Source: Stanieria sp. NIES-3757 (GTDB lineage: Bacteria; Cyanobacteriota; Cyanobacteriia; Cyanobacteriales; Xenococcaceae). Taken from it: a stretch of 64,000 nucleotides of DNA. The number at the start of each line of letters is the position of its first letter. The first letter of the stretch is position 1. Positions 36,838 to 45,288 of the stretch are shown here, piece by piece. The notes beneath the pieces were generated by a model. That model was not told where the DNA came from. It did not search any database and saw nothing but the letters and a program-made list of their open reading frames with translations. The stretch covers positions 1,922,001-1,986,000 of the forward strand of contig AP017375.1 in the NCBI GenBank assembly GCA_002355455.1. Direction: 5' to 3'. Position numbers and translations under genes: made by a program.

Positions 36838-37758
36838 TTATCTAATTGTTGTTAAGCTAAAATTTTTTTCAATTATAGATTGGTAAGACTGAGGAGATAT
36901 TTTTGCTTTAGCCGAGATCATGATAGCTATTTGTTCTGGTCGAATTTGTTGAATAAATTTTTCTAGCTGTAATTCTGATAAAAAGACTGGATCCCAGTAA
37001 TCATGACTAATAAGTTGACAATCGTAATAATGTTCTGATTTTTCTTTCAAAATCCGCTCTACAAAAATCCCATATAAAGTATATTCAGAACAGTGCCAAG
37101 AATTAGCTAAAATTTCTAGCCAGCTTTTGCCCCATCTTTGTTCGAGATAATTACATAGTTGAATTACGTGAGATTTTTTCCAAGTCACAATTTGACCAAT
37201 GTAATCAGGAATTTGATTGTCTACATCTGGAAGAGCAAGTAAATGACTAGCTACCTTGTGCCATTTATATTGGATTTTTTTCTGTACTTTATTACCGACG
37301 GTTTCGCGAAACAGCCTTACTTGATTATTTTTAATAAAATTATTTAAATTAAAAGGACGTACAAAAACTACGTCTGAGTCTACGAATATAGAGATTTCTT
37401 CTGGAATTTGTTGCGCTACAGCTATTTTAATTATTTGTTGAATCAACCAGCCCCTAATTGGAAGAGTTTTGAAGCTGAACCATAAGTTTTTGTGAGTGGG
37501 TAATCGTTTAATCCACCATGGTAAAATTGATTCTTTAGTAATTATTTGTCGATTTGCTCTTTCTAATTGGCGGAATAATAATAAATCCTTTTGATCGACA
37601 ATAATATAATGATTGACGCTAGGGCTGAGGAATTTATCAATACTGTGACACAAGAGTTGGCATCTTTGAAAATCAGGAGCATAACTAGGCGTTATGATAC
37701 CAAAATTATTTATCTTTAATTTTGATGTAGTCAAAATTGTTTCTTGAATATAGTTCAA
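36838..37758 (-). CDS. DUF6492 family protein, glycosyltransferase-like
   Basis: A 306-residue protein. It starts at TTG 37758, supported by AAGAGG about 6 nt upstream. Near the N terminus F-G-I-I-T-P-S-Y-A-P-D-F-Q-R-C-Q-L-L-C is the signature of the DUF6492 family. I-F-V-D-S-D-V-V-F-V-R-P (around residues 128-139) is a D-x-D motif like those that bind a metal and nucleotide sugar in glycosyltransferases. It is likely involved in glycan decoration, with a GT2 gene 48 bp upstream on the same strand. Substrate is unknown. Confidence 0.75.
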   Translation of the reverse strand: MNYIQETILTTSKLKINNFGIITPSYAPDFQRCQLLCHSIDKFLSPSVNHYIIVDQKDLLLFRQLERANRQIITKESILPWWIKRLPTHKNLWFSFKTLPIRGWLIQQIIKIAVAQQIPEEISIFVDSDVVFVRPFNLNNFIKNNQVRLFRETVGNKVQKKIQYKWHKVASHLLALPDVDNQIPDYIGQIVTWKKSHVIQLCNYLEQRWGKSWLEILANSWHCSEYTLYGIFVERILKEKSEHYYDCQLISHDYWDPVFLSELQLEKFIQQIRPEQIAIMISAKAKISPQSYQSIIEKNFSLTTIR

Positions 37759-37806
37759 AGTTAACCTCTTTACTTCTCTAATATATAATTAGCGATGTTC
37801 CTCTAA

Positions 37807-38697
37807 CTAAAAATACTTAGAAATAAGTTTGTTTGAAAGCTGATTATCTTTGGTATAGGATAAATTCAGCCCTCGCTGCATTGCCCAATGTAAAAGAAGT
37901 TTGAAGCAAGCAATTTTTTCCGAAAGTGGTAAAGGCAATTGCACAATTGAATTGAAATATTTTTGAAATTTGATATAAACAGTCAAAAAGTCTGGAGTTT
38001 GTGCTTCTGGATCGAACCATTTTAGCCGAGAAGCATCATCCAATAATTTAGTAGTAAAAGCTTCAGGGTGATGACGGCGTAAAAATAGGTATTCCTCAAC
38101 ATAACCAACATCTCCTTGAAGGATCATTTCTGCGGTAAAGTTGCGATCAGCACCAACATAACCACCATATAAATTGGTATTTTTAATTAGTTGAGTACGC
38201 ATTACCCCAAAAACTTCATTGAAGTAGTTTGTCCAGAGTATATTCCAAAATCTTGTTCGGGGAAAAACACCATTAAGACGTGGTTCACAGTCATAGGTTT
38301 TTAGTTGCGTGCCATTTTGGTCTATTTCAATGGATAAACTATGAGCGATCGCAAGGTCAGGATTTTGATCTAGTAATGCAATACACTTTTCTAAATAGTC
38401 TGGTTTGAGAACATCATCATGGGCAGCCCATTTAAAATATGGTGCATCTCCTGGCTGAAATAAGAAATTGTGATTAGAAGAAGCACCAATATTTTTAGGA
38501 TGTCTGTAATAAGTAATACGACGGTCTTGTTGAGCGTATTTTTGACAAATTACTGGAGTGGTATCAGTTGAAGCATTATCACCAATTAATAGTTTAAAAT
38601 CAGTGAAAGTTTGACTCAAAATAGATTCAATTGCTTGGCTAAGATATTTTTCACCGTTATAAACGGCTAAAGCAATAACTAAACGAGGATTAGACAT
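37807..38697 (-). CDS. Glycosyltransferase family 2
   Basis: A 296-residue GT-A fold enzyme. The N terminus P-R-L-V-I-A-L-A-V-Y-N-G-E-K-Y-L, then I-G-D-N-A-S-T-D-T-T, is the classic GT2 start. W-A-A-H-D-D-V (around residue 92-98) carries the metal-binding Asp pair. No membrane anchor is present. It is followed on the same strand by the DUF6492 gene. It probably adds a sugar in exopolysaccharide or glycolipid synthesis; donor and acceptor are unknown. Confidence 0.9.
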   Translation of the reverse strand: MSNPRLVIALAVYNGEKYLSQAIESILSQTFTDFKLLIGDNASTDTTPVICQKYAQQDRRITYYRHPKNIGASSNHNFLFQPGDAPYFKWAAHDDVLKPDYLEKCIALLDQNPDLAIAHSLSIEIDQNGTQLKTYDCEPRLNGVFPRTRFWNILWTNYFNEVFGVMRTQLIKNTNLYGGYVGADRNFTAEMILQGDVGYVEEYLFLRRHHPEAFTTKLLDDASRLKWFDPEAQTPDFLTVYIKFQKYFNSIVQLPLPLSEKIACFKLLLHWAMQRGLNLSYTKDNQLSNKLISKYF

Positions 38698-39243
38698 AGT
38701 TCAAGTAAGGTTAAAACATAAGTTAGATAATTGAAATTAATGAAATAATCTGAAGCAAGACAATAAAGTTTTAAGCTTCCACTCACTTACAGCACAAAAT
38801 TTTTAGAGTTTTTGCTGCCCTAGTTCTTTTTAATTAGGATTAAGTATAATCACTAAGTTAAAATTTTAAAGAAAAATAAGAAAAAAATTAGATAAAAGTT
38901 TAATACCATCTTTTTAAGCGGTTAATCTCGAACACAAAGGTAAATTCTATTTAATTTACCTTATTATCGAGTAATAGGCTTATCCTGTATATAAAGTTAT
39001 GAATAAAATTTTGGTTCAATTTTAAAAAAACTATAAAGCCTTGTCTTTGACGATTATTTATTCCTAATTCAAAAACAGACAAGATTAAGTAAATTTGACT
39101 AACTCTGTTTTTTTGAGAGCAAAACTTACTGCGCTTTTCAATTGGTAAAAACACGAATTAGAAAGCTAAAAGCTAATTTCAATTCTTATGAATTAAATAA
39201 GAAATTTAGTAAAGTTATTATTTTGACATTTAAGTTTTGCTGA
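38698..39243. other. Long intergenic region with a strong hairpin
   Basis: 546 bp without a credible gene. AAGGTAAATT (38937-38946) and AATTTACCTT (38953-38962) form a perfect 10-bp stem with a 6-nt loop. It could end transcription of the secreted-protein genes upstream (minus strand) or be a small repeat; no T run is clear. Confidence 0.55.
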
Positions 39244-39678
39244 TCATTGTGCTAATTTAACTAAATTACCTGAACTGTTAGTACGGTATATCCATTGTTG
39301 TTCCCCATCAGTAACAACTACTTGCCATCCAGGTGTAAGAACTTGAGTACAAAACTGGTCTGGTTCAGACAAACCTAAACAACCATCTGACCAAGTACGT
39401 TTCTCAGCTTCAGCGATCCTAAAACTAGTTCCATCTTTACCAGTTCGTTTACTAAGATCTTCAAAGACAGCATTTTGAATTTCAGGCGGTAAAGTAGTTT
39501 GCTTGGAAATGGTTTCTTGAATGGGCTGTTGTTTCTGTAAACTAGGTGCAGGAACTAAACTAGTGAAAGGATTAGCTTCGGCAACTATCCAATTATGATT
39601 AGAAATACTATTCCTTTGAGGAGAGGTGATTATGATTAGGATGGATAAGATTTTGGCTAAGAACAAAAATTTACTCAT
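39244..39678 (-). CDS. Secreted cyanobacterial protein with a D-G-C-L-G-L motif, unknown
   Basis: A 144-residue protein with an N-terminal signal-like hydrophobic segment (L-F-L-A-K-I-L-S-I-L-I-I-I-T-S). The C-terminal half has a pattern known from many cyanobacterial secreted proteins: W-S-D-G-C-L-G-L, F-C-T-Q-V-L-T-P-G-W-Q-V-V-V, and W-I-Y-R-T-N. The two Cys could form a disulphide. It starts 11 bp after the stop of the GerMN-domain gene, so both are likely co-transcribed. Its function is not known. Confidence 0.7.
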   Translation of the reverse strand: MSKFLFLAKILSILIIITSPQRNSISNHNWIVAEANPFTSLVPAPSLQKQQPIQETISKQTTLPPEIQNAVFEDLSKRTGKDGTSFRIAEAEKRTWSDGCLGLSEPDQFCTQVLTPGWQVVVTDGEQQWIYRTNSSGNLVKLAQ

Positions 39679-39689
39679 GATTAATTAAA

Positions 39690-40223
39690 CTAAGGTAGAT
39701 TTTTTTGACAAGAATTATCTCCTTTGAGATCGTTTAAACAGCCACCATCTTGATTGAGAAGTATGATTTGATTTATTGTAGGAAATTGGCTGAGAGTTTT
39801 TTGAATTGAAGTTGTCAAGCGCGCATCATCTCCGACTCCTCCTGTTAGTACAGTCTGACAAAACTGCAATATTGCTACACCTTGAGTGAGAGAAAGTTTA
39901 AAATTCTCGCCACAATTAGATTGTCCGATTAACTTAATTGGAGCGATTAAACCAACTTGTTTTTCCAATTTGGTTGGACCTTTAATTAACTGTTCAATAG
40001 CAAAACGAGCTACACCTAAACTATTTGTTATTCTTAAAACTGCTTGGGTATCAGTAAAACTCTGACTAAGCTTAGGTGCAATCGGAAAAAATATTTTAAC
40101 CTGATGCTGTTTTTGGTCTTGATTGATGCTTGTGGAAATAATTGGTTTAGCAATAAAGTTCCGATTATTCAAGCTCGCAGTAGTTAATCCAAGTAGCCAA
40201 TAAATAGCCAATAAATAATTCAT
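39690..40223 (-). CDS. GerMN-domain protein, exported
   Basis: About 177 residues from ATG 40223. The 23 codons upstream belong to a repeat-like GC-rich stretch and are left out. A short N-terminal hydrophobic segment is followed by a GerMN (sporulation/spore germination) domain: V-K-I-F-F-P, A-I-E-Q-L-I-K-G-P-T, and I-N-Q-I-I-L-L-N-Q-D-G. In non-sporulating bacteria GerMN proteins occur in the envelope with unclear roles. The C terminus has two Cys. It lies between an alpha/beta hydrolase gene (87 bp) and a secreted-protein gene (11 bp). Confidence 0.75.
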   Translation of the reverse strand: MNYLLAIYWLLGLTTASLNNRNFIAKPIISTSINQDQKQHQVKIFFPIAPKLSQSFTDTQAVLRITNSLGVARFAIEQLIKGPTKLEKQVGLIAPIKLIGQSNCGENFKLSLTQGVAILQFCQTVLTGGVGDDARLTTSIQKTLSQFPTINQIILLNQDGGCLNDLKGDNSCQKNLP

Positions 40224-40242
40224 TGCTTCAAAAGAGCGGTCA

Positions 40243-40262
40243 ACTTCACTGGCGCGTGCGCC
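40243..40262. repeat. Short GC-rich repeat fragment
   Basis: CTTCACTGGCGCGTGCGCC resembles CTTCGCTGGCGCGTACGAG at 54581-54599. It sits upstream of the GerMN start and contains the GGCGCG/CGCGCC type core. It may be a remnant of a dispersed repeat. Confidence 0.35.
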
Positions 40263-40310
40263 AAAACCATACCTTAATTTGATTAAACTCAACTCTTCAC
40301 AAAAGATTGA

Positions 40311-41234
40311 CTATACTGCTATGGTAGTTCCATTCGAGTTACTTACCTCTAGCATTGGTAAAAACTTACGAATTAGTCCAATAGTGACCGCGGGAAGTTC
40401 TAGTTGAGGAGTTAAACCAACATCATCCAACTGATAAAATACCCGAATTGCTTGAGGATTCATCTCAGCTAAACGACGACCGACTTCTGGCCCTGTAAAT
40501 TCAGATTTTTGTCCCCAGATTAAAGCAGTTGGAATAGTGAGTTGAGTAATATATTTACTTAAATCGAAACAAAGATCGCCACGAACAAAGGAAAGGGCTG
40601 CATATTCTCCATTTTGTTGTTGGGCAGATTGTAAATAGGCTTCTACTATTTCAGGATAAATTCGTTCTGGACGGGCAAACTGACGTTGTTCTAAAAAGCT
40701 GCGAATGCCAAAACTGTTAGATACTCCAGTACTATACAGGAATCTATCGATTAAAGGTGTAGCAGCAAGCTTAGTAAAAAAGTTGTTCTGATAATCTTTC
40801 CCAAATTCTGATAATCCTGCTGCGGTAGTCAGAATGAAGGATTTAAATAATTCGGGACGAGCGATCGCAGCACGAATAGTAAAGGCAGCAGTCAAAGAGG
40901 ACGCAATTACTGTGGTTGGTTCATCACAAGTCTTTTCCATAAACTCGATAATAGTTTTAACATAATCATCAACCCGATAATTACGTTCTGGATGTTCGGA
41001 TCTACCCCAACCAATCATGTCTGGTGCCAGGATACGATAATCAGCAGCAAAAGCTGGATATACTTTTGACCATTCATAAGCAGAAGAACCGCCACCGAAA
41101 CCGTGTAAAAACACTAAAGTTTTTTGCTGAAAATTTTTTGTCTCATGCCAGGGATTACTGTCATTGCTATAGTAAATCATCATCCCGAGGCTGGTTGAGA
41201 TTGAGTTTTGATTAAAGCCAACTGGTATAAACAT
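40311..41234 (-). CDS. Alpha/beta hydrolase, catalytic His not seen
   Basis: A 307-residue alpha/beta hydrolase. The oxyanion segment F-L-H-G-F-G-G-G-S (42-50) and P-D-M-I-G-W-G-R-S (71-79) are typical. The nucleophile elbow reads V-I-A-S-S113-L-T-A, so Ser113 can act. A candidate acid lies near W-G-Q-K-S-E-F. Where the family usually has G-H-x-P-Q-x-E, the sequence is D-V-G-L-T-P-Q-L-E-L-P, with no His. It may belong to a cyanobacterial subgroup with another mechanism or with no hydrolase activity. It heads a likely three-gene operon with the GerMN and secreted-protein genes. Confidence 0.82.
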   Translation of the reverse strand: MFIPVGFNQNSISTSLGMMIYYSNDSNPWHETKNFQQKTLVFLHGFGGGSSAYEWSKVYPAFAADYRILAPDMIGWGRSEHPERNYRVDDYVKTIIEFMEKTCDEPTTVIASSLTAAFTIRAAIARPELFKSFILTTAAGLSEFGKDYQNNFFTKLAATPLIDRFLYSTGVSNSFGIRSFLEQRQFARPERIYPEIVEAYLQSAQQQNGEYAALSFVRGDLCFDLSKYITQLTIPTALIWGQKSEFTGPEVGRRLAEMNPQAIRVFYQLDDVGLTPQLELPAVTIGLIRKFLPMLEVSNSNGTTIAV

Positions 41235-41406
41235 TACTGTTTTTCCTATATTATTTTGGTGTTTGCGGATGCTAATTGCCTATACTAAATAAGAATTTTT
41301 TGATGAGAGTAGAAAGTTCAATTAGCAATTGCTTACTTATGATCTAAACTAAGTTGCAATAAGCAAACATCCTACTAATAGCGGAGAAAACATATCGTTG
41401 AATTTT

Positions 41407-42618
41407 TCAGTTGATCAATATATGTGATATGAGTCCGATTCCTCCTCCTGCTATAACTAACCAGGCTGAATTGATAGTGAAACGAATAAGCGCGATCGCA
41501 CTTATGATTGACAAAATAATTGTTAACCAATCTACCAATGCCGTTTGTCCCAGTGTGTAGGCGACTCCTACCATTAATCCTAAAGAAGCTGCATTCACAC
41601 CATCTAGAAATCCACTTACCCAAGCAGATTGACGTAATTTAGCAACCCAGGGGTTAACTACCCAAACTAGCACAAAAGCAGGCAAGAAAATGCCAATCGT
41701 ACCAGCGATCGCTCCTGCATTTCCTGCTAACAAATAGCCAATAAATGTTGCGGTGGTAAAAACAGGGCCAGGTGTAAATTGTCCAATCGCGACAGCATCT
41801 AAAAGCTGCTGTGATGTAAGCCACTGGTTACGCTCGACCAAATCTCGTTGCAGAAATGCCAACAATACATAACCACTACCGTAGAGAATAGAGCCAATTT
41901 TGAGAAAGAATAGAAATATATTTACCCCATTAAGTGAAGCAACAGTTGTCACTCCTCCTACCTGTGCCAAGATGTTTGAAAATGGAAGCAAAAATGCTCC
42001 GTTGTGGATTCCTTGGTTATGCACATTTTTCACTAACATGACAACAAGTCCCAGCAACAACAGTAGTAAAACTTCGTTCAATTGAGCAAAGTAAGCTGCG
42101 ATCGCAATAATTACAGCGATTGTGGTGGGAAGATCTTTGGCTGCTTTTTTGCCTAATTTCCAAAGTGCCTGAAGTACTACCGCAATAATGATCGGTTTAA
42201 TTCCATATAGCAACCATTGGAGTTGGGGAACTGTTTGGTAGCGGTCATAAAGTACTGCTAAAATCCAAACTATCAGCATCGCAGGCAGAATAAAGCAACT
42301 TCCCGCAATCAACAAACCACGCCATCCACCACGTTCATAACCAATATGAATTGCCAATTCGGTTGAGTTGGGACCTGGAAGTAGGTTAGTAACCCCAATC
42401 AAGTCTAATAGCTTCTCCCTACTCATCCATTGACGACGTTGTATGATCTCATCATCCATCATGGCAATGTGAGCAGCAGGACCTCCAAAAGCGGTCGCTC
42501 CTAGTCGAAAAAAAACTATTGCCAATTCTTTTAATCGATGCTTTTGTTGTTTGCCAGTTAGAGCATAATAGGAAACTTTCTGTTGCTCTTTCTGGATATC
42601 TTCAGCTTCCTGACTCAC
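41407..42618 (-). CDS. chrA: Chromate transporter (ChrA family)
   Basis: A 403-residue, long-chain (two CHR domain) transporter. The N-terminal half has F-F-R-L-G-A-T-A-F-G-G-P-A-A-H and L-L-P-G-P-N-S-T-E-L-A. The C-terminal half repeats the pattern with F-L-K-I-G-S-I-L-Y-G-S-G-Y and Q-F-T-P-G-P-V-F-T-T-A-T. About ten spans are expected. ChrA proteins export chromate, a sulfate analogue. The gene is divergent from a DUF442 gene and shares with it a 140-bp spacer that holds a 17-bp palindrome; a PadR regulator is encoded close by. Confidence 0.93.
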   Translation of the reverse strand: MSQEAEDIQKEQQKVSYYALTGKQQKHRLKELAIVFFRLGATAFGGPAAHIAMMDDEIIQRRQWMSREKLLDLIGVTNLLPGPNSTELAIHIGYERGGWRGLLIAGSCFILPAMLIVWILAVLYDRYQTVPQLQWLLYGIKPIIIAVVLQALWKLGKKAAKDLPTTIAVIIAIAAYFAQLNEVLLLLLLGLVVMLVKNVHNQGIHNGAFLLPFSNILAQVGGVTTVASLNGVNIFLFFLKIGSILYGSGYVLLAFLQRDLVERNQWLTSQQLLDAVAIGQFTPGPVFTTATFIGYLLAGNAGAIAGTIGIFLPAFVLVWVVNPWVAKLRQSAWVSGFLDGVNAASLGLMVGVAYTLGQTALVDWLTIILSIISAIALIRFTINSAWLVIAGGGIGLISHILIN

Positions 42619-42653
42619 TTGATTTTTCCTGCTAAATGTTGATAAAGTTAATA

Positions 42654-42670
42654 TTATCGAATTTCGATAA
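42654..42670. promoter_or_regulatory. Operator-like palindrome between chrA and the DUF442 gene
   Basis: TTATCGAATTTCGATAA is a perfect inverted repeat with 8-bp arms around one central base. It lies 36 bp upstream of the chrA start and 89 bp upstream of the DUF442 start. Position and symmetry suit binding of a dimeric regulator acting on both genes. The nearby PadR protein or an ArsR-type factor could be the ligand; this is inference. Confidence 0.6.
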
Positions 42671-42758
42671 CGAAAATCTATATAATAAAACTAACCTGTG
42701 TTACCGTCAATATTTAGCAGATACGGTAGGCAATCAGTACAGTATGACGAGGTAGATT

Positions 42759-43181
42759 ATGAGTGAGATCAAAAAAGTTAGCGATGACTTTTCAGCAGGC
42801 GGACAGCCGACTCCAGAAAACTTAAGACAGCTTGCTGATGAGGGTTATAAATCAGTAATTAATCTGAGATTGCTTGATGAAACAGGATCATTACCAGACG
42901 AACAACAACAAGCTGAAGCAGCAGGACTTCAATATGTTAATGTTCCACTGAAATCAACAGAAGCTAACTATAACTTGACTGAACAAATTCTTTCGGAACT
43001 AGAGGAACTACCTACTCCGATCTATTTTCATTGTGGTGCAGGCGGACGAGCCAGTGCCTTAGCTCTGATTACTTTTGCAACTCAACAAAAGCTTAACCGT
43101 GAAGAAATTTTAGCAAAAGCCAAGGAACTTGATATCAACCCAAATCAACCTTATCTCAAACAATTTTTAGAGAGCCTCTAA
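42759..43181 (+). CDS. DUF442 (Blh) rhodanese/phosphatase-like protein
   Basis: A 140-residue DUF442 protein. The fold is that of a tyrosine phosphatase/rhodanese: V-I-N-L-R-L-L-D-E, and the active-site loop H-C92-G-A-G-G-R97-A-S-A. In BigR-controlled operons of other bacteria a DUF442 domain takes part in sulfide or persulfide handling. It is divergent from chrA; with the GAGG Shine-Dalgarno about 7 nt before ATG it is well expressed in principle. A role in sulfur or oxyanion stress together with ChrA is plausible. Confidence 0.85.
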   Translation: MSEIKKVSDDFSAGGQPTPENLRQLADEGYKSVINLRLLDETGSLPDEQQQAEAAGLQYVNVPLKSTEANYNLTEQILSELEELPTPIYFHCGAGGRASALALITFATQQKLNREEILAKAKELDINPNQPYLKQFLESL

Positions 43182-43394
43182 CCAGAACATAATTTCATAC
43201 CAAGAGCGAAAAAGGAATGCAATATTTAATCCTTGGAGGACGTATGTCATAAATTACGTGGATACATATTTATACTCATTTCAATTTAGATTGAGACAAT
43301 TTCTTCTTGCTATAAAAGGCTTTCAGCCGAAAAAATGTTTCATTCTTACTTGAAACAACTATATCTGTCACAAATATTTTTTGATTTGGTATCA

Positions 43395-43697
43395 TTACTC
43401 TTCAAACAATTCACCAAATAATTCTTTTACCTTTTCTTTGGCATCTTCTAAGGTCATTTTGCCCAAATCGGTAGCTCGGTAAAATTTTCGGTTCTGCCGT
43501 CCAGAACGCTCTTCCAAAGAAAATAAATATCCCTTGCGTTCGAGATCGTGTAACATCGGGTAAAGCGTCCCAGCACTAATTTTATAACCATGACGTGCAA
43601 GTTCTTCAATAATACCCAGCCCAAAGATTGGCTTCTCAACAGCATGATGTAAAATATGAAGCCTAATTAAGCTTGAGTAGAACTCTCGTCCATCCAT
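43395..43697 (-). CDS. PadR family transcriptional regulator
   Basis: About 100 residues from ATG 43697 (an upstream start six codons earlier is less likely). It has the PadR winged-helix: F-G-L-G-I-I-E-E-L, the recognition region I-S-A-G-T-L-Y-P-M-L-H-D-L-E-R-K-G-Y-L, and the wing E-R-S-G-R-Q-N-R-K-F-Y-R. The short C-terminal helix makes it a PadR-s2 member. It faces the DUF442 gene tail to tail with 213 bp between, and probably regulates chrA and DUF442. The palindrome at 42654-42670 is a candidate site. Confidence 0.88.
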   Translation of the reverse strand: MDGREFYSSLIRLHILHHAVEKPIFGLGIIEELARHGYKISAGTLYPMLHDLERKGYLFSLEERSGRQNRKFYRATDLGKMTLEDAKEKVKELFGELFEE

Positions 43698-43884
43698 TAA
43701 GCAAGACTTATGCAATACTAAGAGTTTTATTTTTATATTTTAAGTAATTTAGCTGCTATAGAACTAAATTCTTTGAATTTCTCTTGATCTAGTTTTCTTT
43801 TTTTACTACAGGTCGGATGATAAACTACAATTGTTTTTTAGCTTGACCAAAACAAGTTTGATTGATTTTGGTTGAATTTTGATA

Positions 43885-45216
43885 ATGTCTGCTACTCCAA
43901 TTTCACACGCACATCTCAAACCAGAGGTATGTCCTCTACATCAACGTTCTTTCTCTTTAGACCATCAAACTTTGACTCAGTTACTAACTGAACGAGAAAA
44001 TATTCTCATCATTCAAGACCTCGATGGCGTTTGTATGGGTTTAGTCCAAGATCCTCTCACCAGAGTCATCGACAAGAACTATTTAGAAGCGACTCAATCT
44101 TTTGCAGGTCGCTTTTTTGTTTTAACCAATGGAGAACATATTGGCAAACGGGGAGTTAATTTAATCGTTGAAAAAGCTTTTGGTAATTTTGATTTAATCA
44201 AAGAAAAAGGTTTCTATTTACCAGGTTTAGCTGGTGGTGGTGTGCAATGGCAAGATTGTTATGGCAATGTTTCCCATCCAGGAGTAAGTAACGCAGAATT
44301 AGTTTTTTTAGCTGAAGTTCCTCGACAAATTGAAGCTTACTTAAAACAAATATTGCCTCATCAACCCTATAATTTAGCAACAAGCCAAATTGACCAATTA
44401 ATTGAAGCTACAGTATTAGATAATCCTGTCTCACCAACAGTTAATATCAATACTTTTTATGAAGTGCTGCGCGAACAAGAAGGAAGTTATCGTCAACTGC
44501 AACAAGCAATACAGAGTTTGATGAAAAAATTGTTGCAAAAAGCTCAACAACAAGGTCTAGAAAACTCGTTTTTTGTTCATTATGCTCCTAATTTGGGTAG
44601 AGATGCTCAAGGAGAAGAAAGAATTGAGTTAGCACAAGGACAAAATTCGGGAACAACAGATTTTCAATTTATGTTGCGTGGTGCAATTAAAGAAGTTGGG
44701 GTATTAGTCATTCTCAATCATTATTATTATGGTCAGACGGGAACCTATCCTTTGGGAAAAGATTTTAATGCCAGACAAGCACCCAGATCTCAGCAAACAT
44801 TACTTAATTTAATTCAAGATAATTTTGATCCTGAAATTATGCCTACTATGGTTGGAGTAGGTGATACCGTTACGAGTAAAGCTGAAGAAAACAACGGTCA
44901 ACTTCAATTTTGTCGGGGTGGTAGCGATCGCGGTTTTTTAGAATTAATTCAAGCTATTGGTCGAGAATTTCAGACTGAAAATGTGACTGTTTACGTTGAT
45001 AGTAGTCATGGAGAGGTCAAAAATCGCAAACCACTTAAGTTGGAAAGTTGGATTAAACATGATTATGGCGTACCTCAAACAGAGTGGCGCGTAATTGAAG
45101 GTCCTGGAGATCATCGAGATACGGAAGATCCACTGAGATTAAATGTGGTTTTTCCAGGCGGTTATCAGCAATATATTGATTTCTTCCAAACCGCAGCTAG
45201 TCAAAGAGTTAGTTAA
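43885..45216 (+). CDS. stpA: Glucosylglycerol 3-phosphatase
   Basis: About 443 residues from ATG 43885 (TTG two codons upstream rejected). The catalytic HAD-like motif is visible as I-I-Q-D-L-D-G-V-C-M-G-L-V (D-x-D). V-G-V-G-D-T-V-T-S-K-A and the conserved C-terminal region Y-V-D-S-S-H-G-E-V match cyanobacterial StpA. It removes phosphate from glucosylglycerol phosphate to give the compatible solute glucosylglycerol, made under salt stress. Its partner ggpS is not in the window. This points to salt tolerance of the organism. Confidence 0.9.
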   Translation: MSATPISHAHLKPEVCPLHQRSFSLDHQTLTQLLTERENILIIQDLDGVCMGLVQDPLTRVIDKNYLEATQSFAGRFFVLTNGEHIGKRGVNLIVEKAFGNFDLIKEKGFYLPGLAGGGVQWQDCYGNVSHPGVSNAELVFLAEVPRQIEAYLKQILPHQPYNLATSQIDQLIEATVLDNPVSPTVNINTFYEVLREQEGSYRQLQQAIQSLMKKLLQKAQQQGLENSFFVHYAPNLGRDAQGEERIELAQGQNSGTTDFQFMLRGAIKEVGVLVILNHYYYGQTGTYPLGKDFNARQAPRSQQTLLNLIQDNFDPEIMPTMVGVGDTVTSKAEENNGQLQFCRGGSDRGFLELIQAIGREFQTENVTVYVDSSHGEVKNRKPLKLESWIKHDYGVPQTEWRVIEGPGDHRDTEDPLRLNVVFPGGYQQYIDFFQTAASQRVS

Positions 45217-45288
45217 TAACCCCGATCACAATTTTATTACTTCTGGGAAATCTTTAATTACAGCTATGTAGAGATTGAATAACCAGAA

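Noticed and set aside
38951-39154. 67-codon minus strand ORF in a long spacer
   Set aside because: It overlaps a perfect hairpin, has no ribosome-binding site and no recognisable motif.
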